A DNA stretch of 64,000 nt. It comes from Balanoglossus misakiensis (lineage: Eukaryota > Hemichordata). The notes under the pieces were generated by a model. The model did not search any database. It had not been told where the DNA came from and saw only the letters and a list, made by a program, of their open reading frames with translations. The stretch covers positions 11,454,242 through 11,518,241 of the forward strand of contig CM082596.2 of the NCBI GenBank assembly GCA_040954595.2. The letters run 5' to 3'. Each line of letters begins with the position of its first letter. Positions within the stretch are counted from its first letter, which is position 1. This document shows positions 45,776 through 59,200 of the stretch, piece after piece. A program made the translations under genes and the position numbers.

Positions 45776-48700
45776 GGGTGTTTTAATATTAATTTTAAAC
45801 ATAGATATAGAATATAGAAAGTATTTAAAGCCAAAAATCAATGTGTATTCATATTAAAATCGCTTCAAAGCCTTTAATAGGGAAAATTTATATTGGAATT
45901 GCTTAATAATCATTTTCGTTCAAAATACGCAATGTGAATATAACATCGGTTTTATATCGTATTGAACATTTTTCGTGAAAAAAATGCGTTTTTTTATACG
46001 ATTTTCAATTTTTTTTTATATTCCAATAGTGTTATTTCAACATAAATAAGTGTGGAATGCTCATTGAATCAAATTTATTATCAAAATGTGATATGGAAGA
46101 AACATTATTTTAATATCGTATTCAACAGATTTCGAGCCCAAACAATGGATGTTTTGATAATATTTTCAAAGAAAGATAAAGAATGATTAAAAAGTGTTTT
46201 TAAGCTTAAAATCCAAAAAAATTGCTTAATAATCATTTTCGTTCAAAATACGCAATATTATTTTAAAAAGATTTCATATCGCATTAAACATTTTTTCGTC
46301 CCAAAATATCGGTGTGTTTGAGTTTGAAATCTTTATTTATTAATTTTTATTAAAACTGTGCGATATGAAGTTTTTGAGCCCGAATAAAGGATGTTTTTGT
46401 GTTATGTTCAAAGAAAGGTTTTAGAATGATTTAGCAGTTTTCCAAAGGCTTAAATAGGGATGTAAATATATAGGAATTGCTTGTTAAATCATTTCCATTA
46501 AAAATACGCTATGTGAATATGACATTGATTTTAAAAGGTATTAAACATTTTTTGTGAAAAACTAAAGCGTGTTATAGAAAAAAATTTAAAAAGGTTTTTA
46601 ATGGTCCCACATTGTTTTTTAGCCTGAATAAGTGGTTTTGAATTTAAAATGCTTATTGAATCGTTTTTATTTAATACATGTGATATGAAACTGACAACGT
46701 TGTTGCATTCATGTTGAAATCGCTTGTTAAAACATTTTCATTTGAAATAAACAATGTGAATAAAAAACGATTTTATACCGAATTAATCACTTAAAGTGAA
46801 AGATAATGCGTTTTATATCAAATTTCAAAGACGGGTTTAATAATGATGTCAGGGTGTTTTTTATGACTAAATAAGTTTGTATTTTACTTTAAAATGCTTT
46901 ACGGTTCATTTTTATTTAAAACCTGAAATATGGAACAAGCATTGTTTTAGTATAGTATTAAATAGTTTTCATTGCTAATAATAAATTTTTATATAATATA
47001 CACAAAGAAAGGTTTAAGAATTATATATTACTGTTTTAGAGCTATATGCGTGTATTGATTAATCGATTATTTATTTAATCATATTTTTTTTAAAATATAC
47101 AATGTGAATAAAATATCGTTTTAAGCCTAAAATCGATTTGAATTCCAAAAAATCGCTTACTAAATAAATTATTTTCAAAATACGCAATGTTATTATCACA
47201 TCGATTTTATATCAAATTAAACATTTTTTCGTCCCAAAATATCGCTTTTAATAAGTGAGGTTTTAAAATGATCCAACAGTGTTTTCAAGCCGTAAATAGT
47301 TTTTTGAAACGTTTATTGTCTTTTTTAATATAAAATAGCAATATGGAACATACATCGTTTTTTATGTCGCATTGAATAGTTTTTGTGCCAAAATATTGTG
47401 TTTTAGTAAAACTTTCAATGAAATTATAGAATGATTAAAAAGTGTTTAAAAGCCTTAAATCGAGAAAAATTTTTAAAAGGAATTTAGAATGTTTATAATC
47501 CTAAATATGGGTGTGTTTGAGTTTGAAATCTCTATCTATTAATTTTTATTAAAAATGTGCGAGATGAAGTTCTTGGTCCCGAATATAGGATGGTTTTGTG
47601 TTATGTTCAAAGAAAGGTTTAAGAATGATTTATTAGTTTTCCAAAGGCTTAAATATGGGGGTAAATATATAGAAAAATGCTTGTTAAATCAATTCCGTTA
47701 AAAATACGCTATATGAATATGACATTGATTATAAAAGGTATTAAATATCTTTTGTGAAAAACTTAAGCGTGTTATAAAAAAAAAATTTCGAAAGGTTTTT
47801 AAAGATCCCACATTGTTTTTTAGCCTAAATAAGTGGTTTTGAATTTAAAATGCATATTGAATCGTTTTTATTTAATACATGTGATATGAAACTGACAACG
47901 TTGTTGCATTCATGTTGAAATCGCTTGTTAAAACATTTTCATTTGAAATAAACAATGTGAATAAAAAACGATTTTATACCGAATTAATCACTTAAAGTGA
48001 AAGATAATGCGTTTTATATCAAATTTCAAAGACGGGTTTAATAATGATGTCAGGGTGTTTTTTATGACTAAATAAGTTTGTATTTAACTTTAAAATGCTT
48101 TACGGTTCATTTTTATTTAAAACCTGAAATATGGAACAAGCATTGTTTTAGTATAGTATTAAATAGTTTTCATTCCTAATAATTAATTTTTATATAATAT
48201 ACACAAAGAAAGGTTTAAGAATTATATATTACTGTTTTAGAGCTATATGCGTGTATTGATTTGTCGATTATTTATTTAATCATATTTTTTTTAAAATATA
48301 CAATGTGAATAAAATATCGTTTTAAGCCTAAAATCGATTTGAATTCCAAAAAATCGCTTACTAAATAAATTATTTTCAAAATACGCAATGTTATTATCAC
48401 ATCGATTTTATATCAAATTAAACATTTTTTCGTCCCAAAATATCGCTTTTAATAAGTGAGGTTTTAAAATGATCCAACAGTATTTTCAAGCCGTAAATAG
48501 TTTTTTGAAACGTTTATTGTCTTTTTTAATATAAAATAGCAATATGGAACATACATCGTTTTTTATGTCGCATTGAATAGTTTTTGTGCCAAAATATTGT
48601 GTTTTAGTAAAACTTTCAATGAAAATTATAGAATGATTAAAAAGTGTTTAAAAGCCTTAAATCGAGAGAAAAATTTTAAAAGGAATTTAGAATGTTTATT

Positions 48701-51700
48701 ATCCTAAATATGGGTGTGTTTGAGTTTGAAATCTCTATCTATTAATTTTTATTAAAAATGTGCGAGATGAAGTTCTTGGTCCCGAATATAGGATGGTTTT
48801 GTGTTATGTTCAAAGAAAGGTTTAAGAATGATTTATTAGTTTTCCAAAGGCTTAAATATGGGGGTAAATATATAGAAAATGCTTGTTAAATCAATTCCGT
48901 TAAAAATACGCTATATGAATATGACATTGATTATAAAAGGTATTAAATATCTTTTGTGAAAAACTTAAGCGTGTTATAAAAAAAAAATTTCGAAAGGTTT
49001 TTAAAGATCCCACATTGTTTTTTAGCCTAAATAAGTGGTTTTGAATTTAAAATGCATATTGAATCGTTTTTATTTAATACATGCGATGTGAAACTAACAA
49101 CGTTTTTGTTACGTATTGAGCAGTTTTCTTGCAAAATAATGTTTTTTGTAATACATTCAAAAGAGACTTTAGAATGATTAGAAACCGGTTCAACGCCTCG
49201 CAAAACATTTATATTGGAATTGCTTGATAAATCTTTTTTTTTTAGCTTATTTGATATTTATTCAATACATATATAAATCACCACATCTATTTTATATCAG
49301 TTTTTGGAGTTTGAAATCAGTATCTAATAATTTTTATTAAAACGTGCGTTATGGACCAAACATCGTTTTAGTATTGTATTTAAAGTTTTTGTCCACAAAT
49401 TAATGGTGGTTTTGTATCATATTCAAAGAAATGATTTAGGATGATTTTAAAGTGTTCTGAAGCATTTAATCTTGTTGCATTCATGTTGAAATCGCTTGTT
49501 AAAACATTTTCATTTGAAATAAAAAATGTGAATAAAAAACGATTTAATACCGAATTAATCACTTAAAGTGAAAAATAATGCGTTTTAAATCAAATTTCAA
49601 AGACGGGTTTAATAATGATGTCAGGGTGTTTTTTATGACTAAATAAGTTTGTAGTTAACTTTAAAATGCATTACGGATCATTTTTCATTTAAAACCTGAA
49701 ATATGGAACAAGCATTGTTTTAGTATAGTATTAAAGAGTTTTCATTCCCAAATAATTAGTTTTTTTTTATAATATACACAAATAAAGGTTTAAGAATTAT
49801 ATATTACTGTTTTAGAGCTATATGCGTGTATTGATGTATCGATTATTTATTTAATCATATTTTTTTTAAAATATACAATGTGAATAAAATATCTTTTTAA
49901 GCCTAAAATCGATTTGAATTCCAAAAAATCGCTTACTAAATAAATTATTTTCAAAATACGCAATGTTATTATCACATCGATTTTATATCAAATTAAACAT
50001 TTTTTCGTCCCAAAATATCGCTTTTAATAAGTGAGGTTTTAAAATGATCCAACAGTGTTTTCAAGCCGTAAATAGTTTTTTGAAACGTTTATTGTCTTTT
50101 TAATATAAAATAGCAATATGGAACATACATCGTTTTTTATGTCGCATTGAATAGTTTTTGTGCCAAAATATTGTGTTTTAGTAAAACTTTCAATGAAAAT
50201 TATAGAATGATTAAAAAGTGTTTAAAAGCCTTAAATCGAGAGAAAAATTTTAAAAGGAACTTAGAATGTTTATAATCCTAAATATGGGTGTGTTTGAGTT
50301 TGAAATCTCTATCTATTAATTTTTATTAAAAATGTGCGAGATGAAGTTCTTGGTCCCGAATATAGGATGGTTTTGTGTTATGTTCAAAGAAAGGTTTAAG
50401 AATGATTTATTAGTTTTCCAAAGGCTTAAATATGGGGGTAAATATATAGAAAATGCTTGTTAAATCAATTCCGTTAAAAATACGCTATATGAATATGACA
50501 TTGATTATAAAAGGTATTAAATATCTTTTGTGAAAAACTTAAGCGTGTTATAAAAAAAAAAATTCGAAAGGTTTTTAAAGATCCCACATTGTTTTTTAGC
50601 CTAAATAAGTGGTTTTGAATTTAAAATGCATATTGAATCGTTTTTATTTAATACATGCGATGTGAAACTAACAACGTTTTTGTTACGTATTGAGCAGTTT
50701 TCTTGCAAAATAATGTTTTTTTGTAATACATTCAAAAGAGACTTTAGAATGATTAGAAACCGGTTCAACGCCTCGCAAAACATTTATATTGGAATTGCTT
50801 GTTAAATCTTTTTTTTAGCTTATTTGATATTTATTCAATACATATATAAATCACCACATCTATTTTATATCAGTTTTTGGAGTTTGAAATCAGTATCTAA
50901 TAATTTTTATTAAAACGTGCGTTATGGACCAAACATCGTTTTAGTATTGTATTTAAAGTTTTTGTCCACAAATTAATGGTGGTTTTGTATCATATTCAAA
51001 GAAATGATTTAGGATGATTTTAAAGTGTTCTGAAGCATTTAATCTTGTTGCATTCATGTTGAAATCGCTTGTTAAAACATTTTCAATTGAAATAAAAAAT
51101 GTGAATAAAAAACGATTTAATAACTAATTAATCACTTAAAGTGATAAATAATGCGTTTTAAATCAAATTTCAAAGACGGGTTTAATAATGATGTCAGGGT
51201 GTTTTTTATGACTAAATAAGTTTGTAGTTAACTTTAAAATGCATTACGGATCATTTTTCATTTAAAACCTGAAATATGGAACAAGCATTGTTTTAGTATA
51301 GTATTAAAGAGTTTTCATTCCTAAACAATTAGTTTTTTTTATAATATACGCAAAGAAAGGTTTAAGAATTATATATTACTGTTTTAGAGCTATATGCGTG
51401 TATTGATGTATCGATTGTTTATTTAATCATATTTTTTTCAAAATACACAATGTGAATAAAATATCTATTTAAGCCTAAAATCGATTTGAATTCCAAAAAA
51501 ATCGCTTACTAAATAAATTATTTTCAAAATACGCAATATTATTATCACATCGATTTTATATCATATTAAAAATTTTAAAGTGAGGTTTTAAAATGATCCA
51601 AAAGTGTTTTCATGCCTTAAATAGTTTTTTGAAATGTTTATTGTCTTTTTTAATATAAAAAAGCAATATGGAAAATACATCGTTTTTTATGTCGTATTGA

Positions 51701-53389
51701 AAAGTTTTCGTGCCAAAATATTGTGTTTTAGTAATACTTTCAATGAAAGTTTTAGAATGATTAAAAAGTATTTAAAAGCCTTAAATGGAGAGAAAAATTT
51801 TAAAAGGAATTTGGAATAAGGAATTAAAAGGTGTTTGAGTTTGAAATCTCTATCTATTAATTTTTATTAAAAATGTGCGAGATGAAGTTCTTGGTCCCGA
51901 ATATAGGATGGTTTTGTGTTATGTTCAAAGAAAGGTTTTAGAATGATTTAACCTTTTTTTCAAAGGCTTGAATATGGGTGTAAATATATAGAAATTGCTT
52001 TTTAAATCATTTCCTTTAAAAATACGCTATATGAAAATGACATTGATTTTAAAAGGTATTAAGCATTTTTTGTGAAAAACTTAAGCGTGTTATAGAAAAA
52101 AATTTAAAAAGGTTTTTAAAGATTCCACATTGTTTTTTAGCCTAAATTGTTAAATCATTTCCGTTAAAAATAAGCATTTTTTGTGAAAAACTTAAGCGTG
52201 TTATAGAAAAAAATTTAAAAAGGTTTTTAAAGATTCAACATTGTTTTTTAGCCTAAATTGTTAAATCATTTCCGTTAAAAATACGCTATATGAATATGAC
52301 ATTGATTTCAAAAGGTATAAAACATTTTTTGTGAAAAATTAAGCGTGTTATAGAAAAAAATTTCAAAAGGTTTTTAAAGATCCCACATTGTTTTTTAGCC
52401 TAAATGAGTGGTTTTGAATTTAAAATGCTTATTGAATCGTTTTTATTTAATACATGCGATATAAAACTAACAACGTTTTTGTGTCGTAGTGAGCAGTTTT
52501 CTTGCCAAATAATGTTTTTTTGTAATACATTCAAAAGAGACTTTAGAATAATTAGAAACAGGTTCAACGCCTCGGAAAATATTTATATTGGAATTGCTTG
52601 TTAAATCATTTTTTTTAGCTTATTTGATATTTATTCAATACATATATAAATCAAAACATCTATTTTATGTCAGTTTTTGGAGTTTGAAATCAGTATATAA
52701 TAATTTTTATTAAAACGTGCGTTATGGACCAAACATCGTTTTAGTATTGTATTGTCCACAAATTAATGGTGGTTTTGTATCATATTCAAAGAAATGATTT
52801 AGAATGATTTTAAAGTGTTCTCAAGCCTTTAATCATGTTGCATTCATGTTGAAATCGCTTGTTTAAACATTTTCATTTGAAATAAACAATGTGAATAAAA
52901 AACGATTTTATACCGAATTAAACCATTCAAGTGAAAAGTAATGCGTTTTATATCAAATTTCAAAGACTGGTTTAATAATGATCTCAGGATGTTTTTTATG
53001 ACTAAATAAGTTTGTATTTAACTTTAAAATGCTTTACGGATCATTTTCATTTAACACCTGCAATATAGAACAAGCATTGTTATAGTATATTATTAAAGAG
53101 TTTTCATTCCCAAATAATTAGGTTTTTTTTATAATATATACAAAGAAAGGTTTAAGAATTATAAGTTACTGTTTTGGAGCTTTAAATATGCGTGTATTGA
53201 TGTATCGTAGGTTTATTTAATCACATTTTTACAAAATCTTTTTATATCTTATTAAAAAGTTTTTTTTTATCAAAATGAGGGGTGTTTTATAGTATTTTCG
53301 ACAAAAAAATTGATTTCAATGTTTTAAGCCTATTCATGTTGATTTTCTTTGTTTTGAAGCATAAATAAATACATTTTATTAATTAGCTG
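45776..53389 (+). repeat. AT-rich satellite, right arm, 1.57-kb higher-order repeat
   Basis: GTTGCATTCATGTTGAAATC occurs at 46702, 47903, 49474, 51047 and 52837: spacing 1201, 1571, 1573 and 1790. Units are highly similar over long stretches. Inside a unit, diverged words such as ATACGCAATGT, ACATCGATTTTATATC, CCAAAATAT and GAAAGGTTTAAGAATGAT recur, so the higher-order unit is itself built from an older monomer of roughly 170-200 bp. Confidence 0.92.
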
Positions 53390-54304
53390 GCAGAGGGAAT
53401 TTGTAGGAGTTTGTTTCATTGACAGAAGTGAGTTCTTCCATGGTCATTATCTTTGGGCGCGTTTAAAATTTGTAGGTTTTGGTTCGTAATAGCGTTTTGG
53501 TGTTGTTTAGTTGGGTATGCGTTTCTATTTATGCCAATCTTTACGTTAAGATTTTTTGGGTGGTCTTCGAATATTGGGTAATGATAGGGCTAGGGTCAAT
53601 TTTGATTTGGCTTGGGATGTTTGAGTTATGATAGGTTGGGTGACTGCCAGGATTTAAATTTGTGGTGGGTCTTGTGCGGTTTTGGGGATGGAGATCGGGG
53701 TGGTGATAGGGAGGCATGGGAATATGTTGGGGTAAAGTTGGCTGGTAGTGGTGATAGCTGACAAGGTAGTGAGCCTTAGTTGAAATTGAGAGTTGGATCT
53801 GTGATTGGTGTTTGAGTTATAACGTATTTTTTAAGAGTACAATTCTGGGATTGACTTCGGTTTAAGGTAAGAAGTGGATTGGGTCGGTTAAGGTGGGGTC
53901 CCAGTAAGGATTAGGTTTCGGGATGAGTGTGGAAGGATGATATATTGGATCAAATCTTTGGTCACCTATTTTCTACACATGGAAGGTTTTGGTTTGTAAT
54001 AGAGTCCTGATGTTGTATTGTTGGAGTGGCAGAGTTTGGATTTGGATGCCAATCTTTAAGTTAAATGTTATTTCGTTGGCCGTCGGGTATTGATGTTTGG
54101 CTTGGGTGATGGTAGGTGAGCTAGGGCTATTTTGATTTGGTTTGGATTGTTTGGGTTATAATAGGTTGAGTGACTGCCAGAATTTAAATTTGTGGTTGGT
54201 GTAAGGTGTGGTGTAAGAGATGGAGGCATTATGGGTTCTTGTTCGGTTTTGGTGAAGGATGCCAGGGTGGTGATGGGGGGGGGGGGGGGCGAGTAGGAAT
54301 ACAT
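53390..54304 (-). repeat. C-rich satellite, right arm (inverted)
   Basis: It reads G-rich on the plus strand; its reverse complement matches the 590-bp satellite, for example ATTTAAATCCTGGCAGTCAC and AAATCAAAATTGACCCTAGC. About 1.5 units are present against about eight on the left. A G13-type run lies near 54276-54289. Confidence 0.92.
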
Positions 54305-56211
54305 TGGTTTAAAGACCCTTTGACCCTTCAACTGTAATCCTTGACCCATGACCCTTGATCCTTGATCTCCAACGCTTGAACTCTAATCCTTAACACTTGA
54401 CCTTTGACCCATCAACCCTTGACCCCTTAACTCAAACTTTTTAACCTTTGAACTCTAACCCTTGACCTTTGACTGTTGAACTACAACCTTTGACCCTTGA
54501 ACTCTATCACTTGACCATTTAACTCTAATACTTTGCGACTGACTCTTGGTCCCTTGACCTTTGAACCTTGACCTCTGACCCTTGAACCTTAAACCTTTGA
54601 CCTTTGAACTCTAACCCTTGACACTTGAACCCTTGACCATTAAACTTTAACGCTTGAAAACAGACCGTTGACCCTTGATCTCCAACTGTTGAACCCTAAC
54701 CCTTGACTTTTGAACCTTCAACTCTAACCCTTGACCCTTGACCTCTTGACCTTAACTCCAACTTCTGACTTTTGAACTCTAACCCTTGACCTTTGACCCT
54801 TGAATTGTAACCTTTGACCCTTGATCCTTGATCTCCAACTCTTGAACTCTAACCCTTGACCTTTGAACCTTCAACTCTAACCCTTGACCTCTTGACCTTA
54901 ACTCCAACTTCTGACTTTTGAACTCTAACCCTTGACCTTTGACCCTTGACCTTTGACCATTGAAATGTAACCTTTGACCTTTGACCCTTTGATCCTTGAT
55001 CTCCAACTCTTGAACTCTAACCCTTGACCTTTGAACCTTCAACTCTGACCCTTGACTCTTGACCTCTTGACCTTAACTCCAACTTTTGACTTTTGAACTC
55101 TAACCCTTGACCTTTGACCCTTGACCTTTGACTCTTGAAATCTAACCTTTTACCCTTGACACTTTGACCGCTTGATCCTAGATCTCCAACCCTTGAACTC
55201 TAACCCTTGACCTTTGAACTTTCAAAACTACCCCCTGACCCTTGACCTCTTAAACTTAACTCCAACTTTTTACTTTTGAACACTAACCGTTGACCTTTGA
55301 CCCTTGAACTATAACCTTTGACCCTGGAACTATATCACTTAAACCCTAATACTTGGCCACTGACTCTTGGTCCCTTGATCCTTGACCCTTGCAACTTTGA
55401 CCCTTGAAATCTAATCTTTGACCCCTTGATTCTTGATCTCCAACTCTTGAACTCTAATCCTTGACCTTTGAACCTTCAACTCTAACCCTTGACCCTTGAC
55501 CTCTTGACCTTAACTCCAACTTTTGACTTTTGAACTCTAACCCTTGACCTTTGACCCTTGACCTTTGACTCTTGAAATCTAACCTTTGACCCTTGACACT
55601 TTGACCGCTTGATCCTAGATCTCCAACCCTTGAACTCTAACCCTTGACCTTTGAACTACCCCCTGACCCTTGACCTCTTAAACTTAACTCCAACTTTTTA
55701 CTTTTGAACACTAACCGTTGACCTTTGACCCTTGAACTATAACCTTTGACCCTGGAACTATATCACTTAAACCCTAATACTTGGCCACTGACTCTTGGTC
55801 CCTTGATCCTTGACCCTTGCAACTTTGACCCTTGAAATCTAATCTTTGACCCCTTGATCCTTGATCTCCAACTCTTGAACTCTAATCCTTGACCTTTGAA
55901 CATTCAACTCTAACCCTTGACCCTCGACCTCTTGACCTTAACTCCAACTTTTGACTTTTGAACTCTAACTCTTGACCTTTGACCTTTGACCCTTGACCCT
56001 TGACCTTTGACCCATGAATTCTATCCTTTGACCCTCCAACTCTTGAACTCTAACCCATGACATTTGAACCTTCAACTCTAACCCTTGACTCTTGACCTCT
56101 TGACGTTAATTCCAACTTTTGACTTTTGAACTCTAACCCTTGACCATTGACCCTTGAAATCGAACCTTTGACCCTTGACACTTTGACCGCTTGATCCTAG
56201 ACCTCCAACTC
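54305..56211 (-). repeat. 7-bp-period satellite array, inverted copy
   Basis: The plus strand shows TTGACCC, TTGACCT, CTAACCC, TTGAACT and CTCCAAC heptamers, the reverse complement of the 32.3-38.5 kb array. A ~430-bp stretch is tandemly duplicated here (the words CTTGATCCTAGATCTCCAAC and CTGGAACTATATCACTTAAA recur at about 55172/55607 and 55324/55752). It runs directly into the telomere repeats. Confidence 0.95.
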
Positions 56212-59200
56212 TTAGGGTTAGGGTTAGGGTTAGGGTTAGGGTTAGGGTTAGGGTTAGGGTTAGGGTTAGGGTTAGGGTTAGGGTTAGGGTTAGGGTTAGG
56301 GTTAGGGTTAGGGTTAGGGTTAGGGTTAGGGTTAGGGTTAGGGTTAGGGTTAGGGTTAGGGTTAGGGTTAGGGTTAGGGTTAGGGTTAGGGTTAGGGTTA
56401 GGGTTAGGGTTAGGGTTAGGGTTAGGGTTAGGGTTAGGGTTAGGGTTAGGGTTAGGGTTAGGGTTAGGGTTAGGGTTAGGGTTAGGGTTAGGGTTAGGGT
56501 TAGGGTTAGGGTTAGGGTTAGGGTTAGGGTTAGGGTTAGGGTTAGGGTTAGGGTTAGGGTTAGGGTTAGGGTTAGGGTTAGGGTTAGGGTTAGGGTTAGG
56601 GTTAGGGTTAGGGTTAGGGTTAGGGTTAGGGTTAGGGTTAGGGTTAGGGTTAGGGTTAGGGTTAGGGTTAGGGTTAGGGTTAGGGTTAGGGTTAGGGTTA
56701 GGGTTAGGGTTAGGGTTAGGGTTAGGGTTAGGGTTAGGGTTAGGGTTAGGGTTAGGGTTAGGGTTAGGGTTAGGGTTAGGGTTAGGGTTAGGGTTAGGGT
56801 TAGGGTTAGGGTTAGGGTTAGGGTTAGGGTTAGGGTTAGGGTTAGGGTTAGGGTTAGGGTTAGGGTTAGGGTTAGGGTTAGGGTTAGGGTTAGGGTTAGG
56901 GTTAGGGTTAGGGTTAGGGTTAGGGTTAGGGTTAGGGTTAGGGTTAGGGTTAGGGTTAGGGTTAGGGTTAGGGTTAGGGTTAGGGTTAGGGTTAGGGTTA
57001 GGGTTAGGGTTAGGGTTAGGGTTAGGGTTAGGGTTAGGGTTAGGGTTAGGGTTAGGGTTAGGGTTAGGGTTAGGGTTAGGGTTAGGGTTAGGGTTAGGGT
57101 TAGGGTTAGGGTTAGGGTTAGGGTTAGGGTTAGGGTTAGGGTTAGGGTTAGGGTTAGGGTTAGGGTTAGGGTTAGGGTTAGGGTTAGGGTTAGGGTTAGG
57201 GTTAGGGTTAGGGTTAGGGTTAGGGTTAGGGTTAGGGTTAGGGTTAGGGTTAGGGTTAGGGTTAGGGTTAGGGTTAGGGTTAGGGTTAGGGTTAGGGTTA
57301 GGGTTAGGGTTAGGGTTAGGGTTAGGGTTAGGGTTAGGGTTAGGGTTAGGGTTAGGGTTAGGGTTAGGGTTAGGGTTAGGGTTAGGGTTAGGGTTAGGGT
57401 TAGGGTTAGGGTTAGGGTTAGGGTTAGGGTTAGGGTTAGGGTTAGGGTTAGGGTTAGGGTTAGGGTTAGGGTTAGGGTTAGGGTTAGGGTTAGGGTTAGG
57501 GTTAGGGTTAGGGTTAGGGTTAGGGTTAGGGTTAGGGTTAGGGTTAGGGTTAGGGTTAGGGTTAGGGTTAGGGTTAGGGTTAGGGTTAGGGTTAGGGTTA
57601 GGGTTAGGGTTAGGGTTAGGGTTAGGGTTAGGGTTAGGGTTAGGGTTAGGGTTAGGGTTAGGGTTAGGGTTAGGGTTAGGGTTAGGGTTAGGGTTAGGGT
57701 TAGGGTTAGGGTTAGGGTTAGGGTTAGGGTTAGGGTTAGGGTTAGGGTTAGGGTTAGGGTTAGGGTTAGGGTTAGGGTTAGGGTTAGGGTTAGGGTTAGG
57801 GTTAGGGTTAGGGTTAGGGTTAGGGTTAGGGTTAGGGTTAGGGTTAGGGTTAGGGTTAGGGTTAGGGTTAGGGTTAGGGTTAGGGTTAGGGTTAGGGTTA
57901 GGGTTAGGGTTAGGGTTAGGGTTAGGGTTAGGGTTAGGGTTAGGGTTAGGGTTAGGGTTAGGGTTAGGGTTAGGGTTAGGGTTAGGGTTAGGGTTAGGGT
58001 TAGGGTTAGGGTTAGGGTTAGGGTTAGGGTTAGGGTTAGGGTTAGGGTTAGGGTTAGGGTTAGGGTTAGGGTTAGGGTTAGGGTTAGGGTTAGGGTTAGG
58101 GTTAGGGGTTAGGGTTAGGGTTAGGGTTAGGGTTAGGGTTAGGGTTAGGGTTAGGGTTAGGGTTAGGGTTAGGGTTAGGGTTAGGGTTAGGGTTAGGGTT
58201 AGGGTTAGGGTTAGGGTTAGGGTTAGGGTTAGGGTTAGGGTTAGGGTTAGGGTTAGGGTTAGGGTTAGGGTTAGGGTTAGGGTTAGGGTTAGGGTTAGGG
58301 TTAGGGTTAGGGTTAGGGTTAGGGTTAGGGTTAGGGTTAGGGTTAGGGTTAGGGTTAGGGTTAGGGTTAGGGGGGTTAGGGTTAGGGTTAGGGTTAGGGT
58401 TAGGGTTAGGGTTAGGGTTAGGGTTAGGGTTAGGGTTAGGGTTAGGGTTAGGGTTAGGGTTAGGGTTAGGGTTAGGGTTAGGGTTAGGGTTAGGGTTAGG
58501 GTTAGGGTTAGGGTTAGGGTTAGGGTTAGGGTTAGGGTTAGGGTTAGGGTTAGGGTTAGGGTTAGGGTTAGGGTTAGGGTTAGGGTTAGGGTTAGGGTTA
58601 GGGTTAGGGTTAGGGTTAGGGTTAGGGTTAGGGTTAGGGTTAGGGTTAGGGTTAGGGTTAGGGTTAGGGTTAGGGTTAGGGTTAGGGTTAGGGTTAGGGT
58701 TAGGGTTAGGGTTAGGGTTAGGGTTAGGGTTAGGGTTAGGGTTAGGGTTAGGGTTAGGGTTAGGGTTAGGTTAGGGTTAGGGTTAGGGTTAGGGTTAGGG
58801 TTAGGGTTAGGGTTAGGGTTAGGGTTAGGGTTAGGGTTAGGGTTAGGGTTAGGGTTAGGGTTAGGGTTAGGGTTAGGGTTAGGGTTAGGGTTAGGGTTAG
58901 GGTTAGGGTTAGGGTTAGGGTTAGGGTTAGGGTTAGGGTTAGGGTTAGGGTTAGGGTTAGGGTTAGGGTTAGGTTAGGGTTAGGGTTAGGGTTAGGGTTA
59001 GGGTTAGGGTTAGGGTTAGGGTTAGGGTTAGGGTTAGGGTTAGGGTTAGGGTTAGGGTTAGGGTTAGGGTTAGGGTTAGGGTTAGGGTTAGGGTTAGGGT
59101 TAGGGTTAGGGTTAGGGTTAGGGTTAGGGTTAGGGTTAGGGTTAGGGTTAGGGTTAGGGTTAGGGTTAGGGTTAGGGTTAGGGTTAGGGTTAGGGTTAGG

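Noticed and set aside
56191-58977. 928-codon open frame rich in LG and VR
   Set aside because: It is the translation of pure TTAGGG repeats, which have no stops in this frame. It is not a gene.
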